Positions 54,600 to 64,000 of a DNA stretch of 64,000 nt are shown here, one piece after another; positions within the stretch are counted from its first letter, which is position 1; each line of letters opens with the position of its first letter. The position numbers were made by a program, and so were the translations under genes. The notes beneath the pieces were generated by a model. That model saw only the letters and a program-made list of their open reading frames with translations. It was not told the DNA's origin and searched no databases. The DNA comes from Leptobrachium leishanense (Eukaryota > Chordata > Amphibia > Anura > Megophryidae), in NCBI GenBank assembly GCA_009667805.1, contig CM019063.1, positions 351,626,942 to 351,690,941 of the forward strand. Direction: 5' to 3'.

Positions 54600-55990
54600 C
54601 ATGTATATATATCCAGACCTCAGACACTGGGGCAGGCTGGCAGAATTTCAGCAACAGCATCCTGCCAGCATGTGACAATTGTAACGCGGCTATGCTGGTG
54701 CCGCTGTCGAGAGATCTTGCAGGGTTTGTGAAATCTCGTGAACTCTGCAAGATCTCACGAAAGCGTGGCTGGAGGCCCCAGAGGCCTCGTTACAACCATC
54801 ACATGCCTGCACCCGCTCACTGCAACGCAGCCAGCTGGATGGGCCCTGGTAGAATGCTGGTAGTGCATTCTGCCAGCCGCCCCAGCACCTCAGATACTGC
54901 CCGGCAAGCCTGCCCAGTGCTGACTTCCACTATAGGTATCAGGGGCATTTGCACAAACACAAGTACTCGCGCAAATTCACGGTATGGTCACCAATACTAG
55001 TAACGGTAACAGCACATCCCCATTTCAATAATATTTTCTGTCATGCAATATTTAAACATACAAAAATATATCTAGAAAACGATTTTCGTACAGTTTATAG
55101 CTTTTTCCTGAATTAATCACAGCTTGAAGTGCCAGCTACTGAAAAATAGATTTATAAAATAATTCAGACAACCAAGTATAAGAAAAATGCAAAGTCTCTT
55201 CTGCCATGTCTCCACAATGAGGGCAGAGCTGTTCAGCAGTAGATTGACAGGCTCCACAGGCTATGATAGAAGGGAGGGGGAATGTGATCCAAGAGTAGAG
55301 GTCTCATCTCAATGGCACATCTTCATTGTCATCTCCTTCTGTCAAAAAATACAAAACAGGACACAGATATTAGCGAGAAGGCAAAGGCATAACGAAACAA
55401 ATTCTAAGAAAACAAAAGAACACTAGAAGAAACAAAAAACCTAAACCCTATGATATTATGGTGCTTGTAGTCAGTGGTGCCTGCAGATTTTGAATAGGAA
55501 TCCACAGACTTTACTCAGATCATGTCGTCTTTGAAGGACCATCTATACCGGTTGCTATATCAGATTGGTGGCACCAATGGGATAAAATGGTAATCTGTGC
55601 CTAGAAACCAATGTCTACAAATTTCCCAGGATCTGTAGCAGACACATCCTCACTATCAGCATCTGTCCACAAGGGATTGCTGTACCCCTCTAAGGAGAAA
55701 CATTTTAGTGACAATCCGTGATATTAAGTAACATAGGCAGTAGGGGCCGTATTCTGACCCCCATGGTAAAACAACAGCTGGAGCCAATCTACATAACAAC
55801 TCAAGCCACTATTCCAATTTACAGCTTGGAATCAGCGGCATTTTACTTTAAAAATTAACATCTCCTGTACTCTGATGTAAAGAATGGCATAGCACGAGAA
55901 ATTTGAACTATTGTAGTCATGTTTATGTATTAAAAACAATACAAAGAAAAGTTTTTGTCCAAGTGGTGTCCATGTCCTGTTTTATTATTA
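54600..55990. other. Gene-free stretch
   Basis: 54,640-54,950 is GC-rich with a partial inverted repeat (GAGAGATCTTGCAGGG ... CTGCAAGATCTCACG) and may be an old dispersed repeat. 55,000-55,990 shows nothing recognisable. Confidence 0.4.
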
Positions 55991-55999
55991 GCCATTCTT

Positions 56000-57000
56000 A
56001 AGGATAGGGTCAAACGATCGCATTTTTCGCATCGTCCATAAAAAAGTGCGTCCGAACGCATTGACGTATGTTTTTTCCACGGAAGACGCGAAAGCGGTCA
56101 TACGATGCGCATTTTCAGGCGTGATTTTTTACAGATCTTCAATAAAACGACAAATATGAGTAACCAAATCAGTTGCTGAATTACAAAAATAAGGGGAAGG
56201 AGTATAAAAAGCCATTTTGTGGATGATGGGGTTTTACCAAGATGGATGCAGTCCAAGTGTTTGTGTTTGCCGCAACAGGCTACCTGTACCTCACGAACAA
56301 GGGACGACGGCGATCATGGGTTCATCCCATCAACGCTGCCAGATACACACATGGCCACTTTGTGACACTGCCACTGCGAGAGAGGGACCCCGTGAAGTTT
56401 TTCAACTACCATGCAGATATCCATCCCCTCATTCGGTGAACTGTTGTCAAAGGTACGCGAGCTGCTGACGAAGAGGGACACCAACATGAGGGCTGCCATA
56501 CCACCAGAGGAGATGCTGGTCATCACTTTGTGGCAAGTACTTTCAAACACCAGCATTCATGACTTCGCTGCCAGTCAGCAGACATGTGCTAGGTGTGCAG
56601 AGCCCCTATTGTCGGTCTGTAGTCATATGCACACAAGCACATTCATACCCACCCACACGCAGGCATCACATTCCATGACACGTACAAACTAATTAATGAC
56701 ACTGACAACAATGTAAGACAAATAAAATACCGTCAAGTACCGATGGGGATACCCGTTCTCCCTTCAGGTTACACTGGACGGGGTTTTCTATGGGATTACC
56801 AGTGCTGCAGATCTTCCACCACTGCTGTCGGCACTTAACATTGATAACCTGGAAATTCAAGACTGGTATGGTGGTCAAACCATGGATTTTTTCCAACACC
56901 AACCCCAGCCGCAACGTCCTCGTTGGCAGACGCCTTCCAAACGTGGAATCTCCCACTCGCAACAATCAATGAATTCCCAGCAAGACCCGGGATGAGGACA
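56000..57000 (+). mobile_element. PIF/Harbinger remnant
   Basis: Begins near GGATAGGGTCAAACGATCGC, a possible terminal region, followed by a broken Harbinger transposase N-terminus (56,242-56,600) and a further coding-like piece (about 56,760-56,990). The DDE catalytic core is not recognisable. The right end is unknown. Confidence 0.5.
56242..56600 (+). pseudogene. Harbinger-type transposase N-terminus
   Basis: Frame 1 reads MDAVQVFVFAATGYLYLTNK, then RRRSWVHPINAARYTHGHF and DPVKFFNYHADIHPLIR. After a frameshift near 56,430 frame 2 reads ELLSKVRELLTKRDTNMRAA then IPPEEMLVITLWQVL. This matches the start of PIF/Harbinger (HARBI1-like) proteins: RRxWVxPI, an F-x-Y-(H/F)-R/A-x motif, then (T/N)xxR.xIxPxExLxxTLxxL. 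The nuclease domain should follow but is lost. Not the host HARBI1 gene, because it is frameshifted. Confidence 0.62.
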
Positions 57001-57520
57001 ACGCTTGCTGCCTCCTTGGCTATTCTTTATTATGTCTTGACATATTTTTCACCCTTTAAATGAGTATTTTCACATCCATGATTATTTTTGGTTTAAAGAT
57101 GGCTTTTCTACTTTTTTCGTGGACTCCCATAAAATTGGATCTCCCTTCTTTGATAGCTGTATCAGAACCACATTTACCCTAGCCGGCCGTGGCACTCTAC
57201 CTCCAGCGTCTGCCGGACGTCATCCATTCACCACCCTCCAGATGCGATGGCTTCTGTGTCTTCCTCCCGTTGAGGAGGAAAGGCATGTTCTAGAGCCTGG
57301 ACGATGGTGCTCACATTCGCAGGCTCTACACTGTCTCCGTGAACTATTTTACTCAGGTTTATTTTTCTGTTGGTTCGCTCATACAGTATTTTCTATCTTT
57401 GTAGCATGTTACATACTGTTTTTTCACACTTGCTTATTGTTTGTAGGCCATGGGTTCTGTCCTTGAAGTACGAATCTTGTACTAGGGATTGTCAACATTT
57501 CGCTAGGTCCACACTAACTA
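57001..57520. other. Spacer before LINE D
   Basis: May contain decayed LINE D 5' or ORF1 sequence, but I recognise no motif. Confidence 0.3.
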
Positions 57521-57524
57521 TGCT

Positions 57525-58912
57525 ATGGCCCTGTTAAAATTCCTTACCATAAACTTTAAAGGCCTAAATTCCCCTCAGAAACGGCGCATGGCTCTCTTAG
57601 ACCTCTACCGGCAACGTGGGGTAATAGTGTTTCTGCAGGAGACGCACTTCCGAGCGGATACAGCACCATCTCTTACTTATCGCTACTACTCACAGTCTTA
57701 CTTTAGTAACTATGTCACCTCTAAAAACACGAGGAGTAGCTATCCTGGTGGCCCACCATGTCCCTTTTGTATGTACTCACCAACAAAATGACCCCCAGGG
57801 TAGATATTTGTCAAAGGTCTCATAGGCTCCTGCAAGATCACGCTGGCCTGCATATACTTACCCAACACGGGTCAATGCGGGGCACTACGATCCATTTTGT
57901 CCAAACTCTCTCATTTCAGTGAATGCCTGCCTGCTGGTATGCGGAGGTGACTTTAATGTCCCCTCGACACAGACCTGGAAAGTGTAAAACCGACCCCTAA
58001 ACCAGAACCCTCCTTACGCCGTAGGTTTATGCAACTTTTCCATCAACATCAAAATGGTGGATGGAGAGTGATGAATCCGTCTGAAGGATTTTACTTTTTA
58101 TTCCCACGGGGTGAAAACTTACTCCAGGCTTGACACCTTTTTATTGTCCCACCATCAATTACATTCTTTACACTCAGCTTCCATAGCCCCAATAACATGG
58201 TCAGATCATGCCCCTGCACTACTCACCATTGATGTCCTATCCACTCCTCCCCCTCAATGCACATGGCGGCTAAACAAATCGCTCTTACGTGACGTAGTGA
58301 TCAGACAAGATATAAAAGATAACGTAGAACAATATTTTGCGGATAATTCCACATCGGACGTGTCCTTACCTATGATATGGGAAGCCCACAAATGTGTCAT
58401 TAGAGGTAAACTAATACAAATTGGAGCACAACGTAAGAAAACACATAGGATCCATTACCATTTTACTTAATCGCATTCATGACCTAGAGAAAGAACATTA
58501 ATCTTCACGCTCCGCTTCGGTATTTAAAGAACTTGTGCTCCACCGGGCCAAATTAAACTCCATCCTATCAGATCAGGCATTTAAATCATTGCGCCGCACC
58601 AAACAGCTCTTTTACGCACAAGGAAACAAATGCGGAAAACTACTGGCGAGAGCATTGAAACGCATACATCAAACCACATTTATCTCCAAGGTCAAATCCG
58701 ATAGTGGAAAAGACCTCCACCTAAACAATGACATCACGGATGCCTTTCATAAATATTTCTCTGCCTTATACCAGCTATGGGACACACCCCCAGACAAAAA
58801 CGCTATTCACACGTACCTAAAAGACTCTCTCCACTCCATTCTCACACCTGACATATCACGATCCCTAGACGCCCCATTTACCCTAGATGAATTATCAATA
58901 GCTATGATCTAG
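57525..58912 (+). pseudogene. LINE D ORF2: endonuclease and linker only
   Basis: Plus-strand L1/Tx1-type ORF2. ATG 57,525 gives MALLKFLTINFKGLNSPQKR, then VIVFLQETHFRAD, the endonuclease start. Decayed middle: CGGDFNVP-like loop near 57,943 (CGGDFNVP). Block 58,111-58,470 has SRLDTFLLSH, ITWSDHAPALLTIDV and WRLNKSLLRD. Block 58,535-58,912 has SLRRTKQLFYAQGNKCGKLL and ALYQLWDTP and stops at LDELSIAMI, just before the RT. Everything downstream is missing, truncated near 58,915. Frameshifts separate the blocks. Confidence 0.82.
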
Positions 58913-59900
58913 GTCAAATAAATAAAAATAAGATAAATAATAAATAGCAAGATTTGATTTCTAAAATCAACACTGCCATCTAGTGTTTTGTGAGGAGTTT
59001 GACAGGCTTCATTGAAAATCATTGAATCTCTATGTATATGCTAATTAGAAGCATGTGATAAGTGACGTAAATCACCCTATATCTGTGTAGTCACGGAGTT
59101 CAGAGACTCAGTCACAAAAGAAGCTTATATCTTATAATATTCCTCCCAATTCTCACACACTCTCCATTATATCCACGGATATCATACGAAGTTCACAGAT
59201 AGGATTGAAATATGCTTGGAACAGGTAAAGTATGGAAAAGATTTAAGTGGAATTAATGCAGGTGCGTATATTGCAATAGATATAGACTGAGATTTGGAAA
59301 AAAAACCAAATGGGTTTAGTGTGAAAAGGCGCTACAGAAATTGTATTGTTGCAAGAATATTGTGCCTTAAAGCAGCTCAATAGTTGAGTGAATCCTTCAC
59401 TCCAAAAAAAGAATTTAGGGGAAACACCTTACGGTGTGAAGGAGCGCTTAAAAGTTGAACAATATCACACATATATTGAACAGAAACAATTCTTTTTCTT
59501 TCAATATAGTCCCAGATCTGTTATAAACCATCAGTCTCTAGAAAAAACAAAAAGAAGATCTCATTGCGTAGTATTTTGAATAGACCAGAATATATTGAAA
59601 GGTAAAAGGTAGAAAATTCACTCACAAACGAGGAGTCTAAGACTCTAGATGCATGCCTTTAAGCCTCTTCTGGGGGGCTCCTCCCATCAACAGGAAAAAA
59701 CCTTATTTTCTTCAAACCTTGATAATAGCTTCAGACCAAAAGGTGTATTATGATCTCGAAACAGACAGACCTAGTGTAATTCTGTGGGTTAAATAAAAAT
59801 CAGGAGAGAATACACTCACGTGTCAAAGAGCCTCTAATTAAAGTGGCTCTGTATAGGCACCTAGGACCTCTTGTGTGAGGGGGTCCCTCCTCGACCTTTC
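58913..59900. other. Gene-free stretch, possibly Penelope 3' flank
   Basis: No gene. GGGGAAACACCTTACGGTGT near 59,418 is a small palindromic motif. Sequence from about 59,640 may already belong to the Penelope-like element to the right. Confidence 0.35.
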
Positions 59901-60029
59901 ACTGACTGCTGGATCCCACCTCCGTTTGGAAGAATGTAGACCAAATGTGCAGAAATAACGTAACAAATTAATTTATTATAAAAGGTGCAAACTAACACCA
60001 ATATTGCATAAAAATGTATTTTAAAACTA

Positions 60030-60060
60030 CTGTAGGCTTCCTCCGTCGAAATTGCCCCCT
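60030..60060 (-). ncRNA. Decayed hammerhead-like motif
   Basis: The minus strand reads CGACGGAGGAAGCCTACAGTAG followed by TTTTAAAA, with the same surroundings as the intact motif at 34,656. The first core box is GGAGGA rather than CTGANGA, and the GAAA box and stem III are missing. Called from similarity of context only. Confidence 0.35.
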
Positions 60061-60580
60061 AAGGGACATCTTTCCCCTTCTATAGTCTGCCTTCATTTGA
60101 TTCAAAACTGCATGTATCCGGCGTGCGGTTCATCTGCGTTCCATGTATAATTGGTTGACTTCCGTATGACGTACTTCCGTTTCCGGATCTTCGGCCGGAT
60201 GTTTACAGTTCCGCTTTCGGCATGAAGCCACTCAGGCCTCGGACTTCGATGTCATAGCGGCATGTACGCGGAAAGAACATCAGAAGAGCATTGGCAAACA
60301 TATGGCAAAATCATCTACTAAAAACACATATGTCCGACGCACAACTTTATCCTATTATACACATAACTGGCTCATCCTCATAACAGCAACCTCTTGCCTC
60401 TAGTGCCAAACATCCATAATTCTATCCTCACAGCATAAAACCATTACGTCTCTGCCTTTGACATCATATATTTTGAGGGCGCACGCAGCAAAGTTGTTCT
60501 CGCTGGAGCAAATCATACTGTAAAAACGATCACCCGACTAAAAAGGGGTGAAAAAATCCAACTTGTATCGAATATTCTAA

Positions 60581-60783
60581 CCCCTTCACTGCTGAGCCAT
60601 GTCACGTCTTAAAAAAAAAACACGTTTTTCTTTTTTTATTATTATTTTTGTTCTTTACTTTAAACATGGTCATATTTGGTATCATTGGAAAGGCCATGCT
60701 CGCTGCCAACAGTCTGGAGATATCGGGGTTCAAAGGAACCCCCTATCTTTCCTTAGGAGTCAAAGTCCTCAGCAGTGAAAGGG
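60581..60783. mobile_element. Short MITE (203 bp), TTAA-type family
   Basis: CCCCTTCACTGCTGAG at the left is matched by CTCAGCAGTGAAAGGG at the right. The flanks are CTAA on both sides, perhaps a changed TTAA. Inside is TTTGGTATCATTGGAAAGGC, the recurring family motif. Confidence 0.72.
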
Positions 60784-61279
60784 CTAATATCATTACCTAA
60801 AATTGTTTCATGATTTGCCTTCGAATTCATTATAATCGAGGGAACAGAAACGTGTATACACTCTAAATTCTCACATATTTGCACTCAAAATTAAAATCTT
60901 CTGAAACCCTAAATTATAAAAAGTGACAAACTTCAAAGTCTACATTCATTCCTCTAGGGGTCATAGTATCTAGAACAAAAATCCATCTCATCTCTGTTTT
61001 AATTAATTTCTCAAATTATCTCGCCAGTTCTTTTTAACTTTCTCTATTGCCCAAAATTTAATCCCTCTTGGGTTACATTGATGAGTGTCCATAAAATGTA
61101 CGGACACACTATGTTTTGCATATCCTCTCACAATATTGCATAGTAGGGCTGTGCAATATTGACAAAATAATCATATTGCGATTTCTTGAATGAATATTGC
61201 GATTGCGATTTTATTTGCGATTTAGCCAATTGTTTTTGCTTTTTCAACCATGCTACATACATTCTAAATGTATTCAGAA

Positions 61280-61640
61280 ATTCAGCACATGGATATACTG
61301 CCCCAGCACATGGATATACTGCCCCAGCACATGGATATAGTGCCCCAGCTTATGGATATACTGCCCCAGCTCATGGATATACTGCCCCAGCTCATGGATA
61401 TACTGCCCCAGCTCATGGATATACTGCCCCAGCTCATGGATATACTGCCCCAGCTCATGGATCTACTGCCCCAGCGGCCAGCTCATGGATACTGCCCCAG
61501 CTCATTGATATACTGCCCCAGAGGCCAGCTCATGGATATACTGCCCCAGCGGCCAGCACATGGATATGCCCCAGCTCATGGATATACTGCCCCAGCGGCC
61601 AGCACATGGATATGCCCCAGCACATGGATACTGCCCTAGC
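61280..61640. repeat. 21-bp minisatellite inside the hAT MITE
   Basis: About 16 copies of GCTCATGGATATACTGCCCCA. Some units carry an added GCGGCCA. The unit length is a multiple of three, so two frames stay open (repeats of HGYTAPA and MDILPQL); this is not a gene. Confidence 0.93.
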
Positions 61641-61676
61641 TCACCTCTTTGCGCCGCGTGTTCGGCTCGCTGTGAG

Positions 61677-61792
61677 CTTCCGGTGGCTTGGAGCTTGGGC
61701 GCTCACCTGGGGGAACCACGTGACGAGCAGCGAGAACGCGGCTGTACACGTGGTTCCCCCTGTGAGCGCCCAAAGCTCCAAGCCGCCGGAAG
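61677..61792. repeat. 46-bp-arm hairpin inside the hAT MITE
   Basis: The left arm (61,677-61,722, starting CTTCCGGTGGCTTGGAGC and ending GGGGGAACCACGTG) is complementary to the right arm (61,747-61,792) with one substitution and small offsets, around a 24-nt loop. Long enough to make stable double-stranded RNA if transcribed. Confidence 0.9.
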
Positions 61793-62269
61793 TTTACAGG
61801 GAGCCGAAAATCGCAGCCTTATGCGATTTAGAAATCACAGGGCAGTAAATCGCGATTCGATTGCAATTAATTGCACAGCCCTATTGCATAGATGTTCATT
61901 AATCCTAGTATAAAGAGCCCTCGAGGTCTGACCTACGTACTGTAGCCCACATGGGCATTCCAGTACATATACCACGAGTGGACAAACAAGTAATAAGTTC
62001 TTTAATTTTATATTGTATTTTTTCCGAAGACTCAAAATTTTTAATTATTCTCTTATTGTTACCAGTTTTTCTACATGAAATACAATGTCCACAACCGTAA
62101 AAGCCTGGGGACAAGCCAAACATATTTTTATCTTGGGCTGTTTTATCATGTTTCTGATGGTTTTGGACTAGCTCCATTTTAATTGGTTTGCTTCCCCTAT
62201 AAATGATTCGAGGTTTCTCCGGTAAGATTTTACTAAGGATAGGTTTTTAAAATAGGCCGATGCGCGTCC

Positions 62270-62672
62270 TCCCAAAGCAGCCTGCGATCGGCCGGATTCC
62301 GGCCGATTGCTGTGCCCCCCGGTGCGGGCTGACATCTTGGATGTCAGCCCGTCACTCTGGGACCGCCGCGGGCACAATAGATGTCATTGCGTCGGCGCGA
62401 TGACATCTATTTCAGGCGCCCCCCCCGCGTGTGCGGAGGAGGCGCCTGAAAAGGGAGGTCCTTCAGACCTCCCTCCCGATCGCCGGGGGCCTGCCCTTCC
62501 AAACGGTACCTGACATTAACCCCATGGGGGCCAGCTCACGGATCAGCGCCGAAAAGCCAGTTCGTGATCCTTTCCCGGAGCTGGCCGACATCTTGGATGT
62601 CGGCCAAGCCTCCGGGAACTCCCCCTGAGGACTGGAGTCATCGTGCATAGCACGATGACGCCAGTCCTGGAG
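62270..62672. repeat. Chain of short perfect palindromes
   Basis: Successive hairpins: CGGCCGGATTCCGGCCG (62,289), GGGCTGACATC-TTG-GATGTCAGCCC (62,327), GATGTCATTGCG...CGCGATGACATC (62,380), GGCGCC pair around a C-run (62,415-62,447), GGGAGGTCC-TTCA-GACCTCCC (62,453), TGGCCGACATC-TTG-GATGTCGGCCA (62,581) and ACTGGAGTCATCGTGC-AT-AGCACGATGACGCCAGT (62,632). GC-rich, no coding. Confidence 0.88.
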
Positions 62673-62755
62673 TTAACCCCTAGCTTCCACCAATGGTGGA
62701 GATAGAGGGTTCATTGGAACCCCCTATCTCCCGATCCATGGCAGCTAGGGGTTAA
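62673..62755. repeat. TTAA-flanked hairpin (83 bp)
   Basis: TTAA (62,673 and 62,752) flank CCCCTAGCT and AGCTAGGGG. The inner part pairs too (GGAGATAGAGGGTTC against GAACCCCCTATCTCC). Homologous blocks occur at 44,690-44,757. Confidence 0.8.
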
Positions 62756-63341
62756 TGTTTGATATTGTTGGATCGGCCAGAGCATGGCCTTTCCAACGAT
62801 ACCAAACATGACCATGAATAAAGTTTTAAAAAAAATATTAAAAATAAAATAAAAAAAACCATTTTTTTTATTTGTTTTGTTAATGCAGCAATATTGTTCC
62901 CATTTAATTTATAATGTGAACAATGATGCTGCACTAACGATTTTTATATGGGGTGCGTTTGTTAAAAATAGCAAAATTTCCCCCCCAAAAAAATGTAACG
63001 AGTCCCCATTTCTAATTTTTTGAACAAGCACAACCCATAGAAGATATAACCGCAAACGATCACATGTTAAAATGTGAAAAAAAAAACACTTTACATGTTG
63101 TAAATTATGGAAAATTCAAATTTTATTGCATATTTTGTTTTAATATACAGACAGGACATAACATATACATATAATAATTACATATTATGAATCTGCCGAG
63201 TCTGCCGGAAAGAACGATATATAATATGTCTGGGTCATATAATAAAATAAGGTTTCAAAATGCGGTTAAACATGATGAGCGAAACCGGTAAAAATGACCT
63301 CAGCACAGAGGCGGGAAATGCCTCAGCAGCGAAAGGGTTAA
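62755..63341. mobile_element. TTAA-type MITE copy
   Basis: Begins with the palindrome GTTTGATATTGTTGGATCGG ... CCTTTCCAACGATACCAAAC and ends CCTCAGCAGCGAAAGGG|TTAA (TTAA 63,338-63,341). Close to the copy at 22,005-22,593, including AATATTGTTCCC and GAAACCGGT. Non-coding. Confidence 0.6.
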
Positions 63342-63632
63342 GCAGGCATGGGATAGGCATAAGACTATCCTAAATAAAAAGATAAATCCAGGTAAAGTAC
63401 CCATGTAATTGGGCGGACTAGATGGGCTGAAAGGTTCCTATCTGCCGACAGTTTCTATGATATTAGGGGAGGATTCACTAAATAAGTTTTTCTTATTCTA
63501 AATAGCTTCATCTTTTTGTTGACCCAGGTAGCACAGAGATATATAGATAGAGATATATATATATATATGAAGAGCTATTTTGCTATTTTATGTATATTTG
63601 TGTAGGGGTAGGTATATGTGTGTATGTATGTA
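63342..63632. other. Spacer with (TA)n tract
   Basis: AT-rich. An AGATATATATATATATATGA microsatellite lies at about 63,550-63,569 and GTGTGTATGTATGTA just before the Tc1 end. TAATTGGGCGGACTAGATGGGC (about 63,407) looks like a dispersed repeat tail. Confidence 0.5.
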
Positions 63633-63695
63633 CAGTGGCAAGAAAAAGTATGTGAACCCTTTGGGATTACGTGGAGTTTTGCATGCATTGTCGGG
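63633..63695 (+). mobile_element. Tc1/mariner terminal repeat, fragment
   Basis: TA (63,631-63,632) followed by CAGTGGCAAGAAAAAGTATG, then TGAACCCTTTGGGATTACG, the terminal repeat of a widespread vertebrate Tc1-like family. No transposase follows within the window. Confidence 0.8.
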
Positions 63696-64000
63696 TATAT
63701 TAGAAGGAAAAATTAAAATGGATACCTGTAGCCATCTTGTTTTAAATAGAAAGTCTTTTTCAATTTTTCTTAGTTTTAGAAATGAACAGCGATTATTTTT
63801 TTTTAAATAGTTCACAGCTAGGTGAAACTTTAAAAGTTTTTTTTTTTTAAATGCCAGACATGAGGGAACCTTAAAATGTCTCTATTTGAAATAATGCTGA
63901 GCTAAGTGCCAGAGAAAGGAATTTACTTAGTAAAAAGAGATTAATAATCTCCTTTTACTAATCTCTTACTTTAATCTAATTTTGGACAGGAAAGACTCAA
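63696..64000. other. AT-rich window end
   Basis: No gene recognised. A short inverted repeat, AGTAAAAAGAGATTA/TAATCTCCTTTTACT, lies near 63,930-63,960. Confidence 0.4.

Larger units (their letters stand above)
61144..61883. mobile_element. hAT-type MITE (740 bp) in the Penelope gene
   Basis: Perfect 14-bp inverted termini TAGGGCTGTGCAAT / ATTGCACAGCCCTA and an exact 8-bp target duplication TTGCATAG (61,136-61,143 and 61,884-61,891). Subterminal GCGATT/AATCGC repeats lie near both ends. It holds a 21-bp minisatellite and a long hairpin, no transposase. Confidence 0.93.
60955..62240 (-). pseudogene. Penelope-like GIY-YIG endonuclease and C-terminus, split
   Basis: Minus strand. 62,177-62,030: GFYGCGHCISCRKT, the cysteine-rich linker, then KIQYKIKELITC. 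One frame over, VYVLECPCGLQYVGQTSRAL and YTRINEH are the GIY-YIG nuclease (the catalytic Y and R region) that nicks target DNA in Penelope elements. The hAT MITE (61,144-61,883) interrupts it. Beyond it the reading continues MDTHQCNPRGIKFWAIEKVK and a decayed MRWIFVLDTMTPRGMN-like tail near 60,990-60,955. Frameshifts and the insertion make it dead. Confidence 0.82.
59900..62245 (-). mobile_element. Penelope-like element, 5'-truncated
   Basis: Minus-strand PLE. Its coding end (62,240-60,955) has the cysteine linker, GIY-YIG endonuclease and C-terminal tail, and its 3' region (to about 59,900) carries a decayed hammerhead-like motif. The reverse transcriptase is missing, truncated at about 62,245. 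Two MITEs interrupt it: a hAT element at 61,144-61,883 and a short one at 60,581-60,783. Confidence 0.75.

Noticed and set aside
54600..54980. SINE with tRNA promoter
   Set aside because: I could not find A and B boxes at the right spacing or a tail.
61186..61913. Repeat protein with HGYTAPA heptads
   Set aside because: It lies wholly within a hAT MITE and comes from a 21-bp tandem unit; several frames are open.

Overview
This window looks like repeat-rich vertebrate nuclear DNA, most probably from an amphibian (frog-like). The reasons are one spliced vertebrate gene exon (KCNV2), genes broken by introns and transposons rather than operons, and a transposon mix seen together in amphibians: L1/Tx1-type LINEs, Penelope-like elements, piggyBac, hAT, Harbinger, Tc1, L2 and Ty3/gypsy. 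The class-level assignment is an inference; the species cannot be read from the sequence.

Host genes. The only intact host coding sequence I can support is exon 1 of KCNV2 (minus strand, 13,523-14,788). It is open from the start codon through S5 to the pore helix and ends at a GTAAGT donor. The exon with the K+ selectivity filter was not found, so it should lie below position 1, making the whole left part of the window KCNV2 intron. A broken GIPC-family exon 1 (12,152-12,335) lies in that presumed intron. Everything else recognisable is mobile DNA or tandem repeat.

Layout. 1-3.4 kb: 5' half of a minus-strand Ty3/gypsy element with a PNMA-like gag, zinc knuckle, protease and a tRNA-Pro-type primer site. 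3.4-4.3 kb: hairpin-rich non-autonomous DNA transposon. 4.4-9.5 kb: LINE A (+), lacking its endonuclease domain. 9.5-13.4 kb: repeats, a solo LTR with a 33-bp minisatellite, the GIPC remnant and a palindromic MITE. 13.5-14.8 kb: KCNV2 exon 1. 15.3-16.3 kb: 3' end of a gypsy element. 17.1-17.8 kb: 53-bp minisatellite. 17.8-34.3 kb: a decayed hAT element (-) whose transposase is split by a second hAT (21,495-30,159), which carries a LINE (LINE B, -), whose ORF1 is split by an unknown tandem/inverted insertion. The upstream part of the outer hAT also holds an LTR-element fragment and two L2 3' ends. 34.4-35 kb: Penelope-type sequence with a well-formed hammerhead ribozyme motif. 36.3-39.6 kb: piggyBac element with a transposase reading frame running into a 100-N gap. 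39.7-40.6 kb: 179-bp satellite. 42.6-43.5 kb: gypsy 3' end with a 114-bp LTR. 45.2-51.4 kb: badly decayed LINE C (+) with a solo LTR inserted. 51.7-54.4 kb: four MITEs with clean target duplications, one carrying a perfect CTCF-consensus match. 56-57 kb: Harbinger remnant. 57.5-58.9 kb: LINE D (+), endonuclease and linker only. 59.9-62.2 kb: Penelope-like C-terminal half (GIY-YIG), split by a hAT MITE. 62.3-63.3 kb: a chain of perfect palindromes and a piggyBac-like MITE. 63.6 kb: a Tc1 terminal repeat.

How it fits together. The elements do not form a pathway; they record successive insertions, several with exact target-site duplications that fix their order. I see no convincing new functional system. 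The items most worth a second look are the unclassified 1,057-bp tandem/inverted insertion with a 14-bp target duplication, the hammerhead motif, the GIPC remnant, the CTCF-like site and the palindrome chain.
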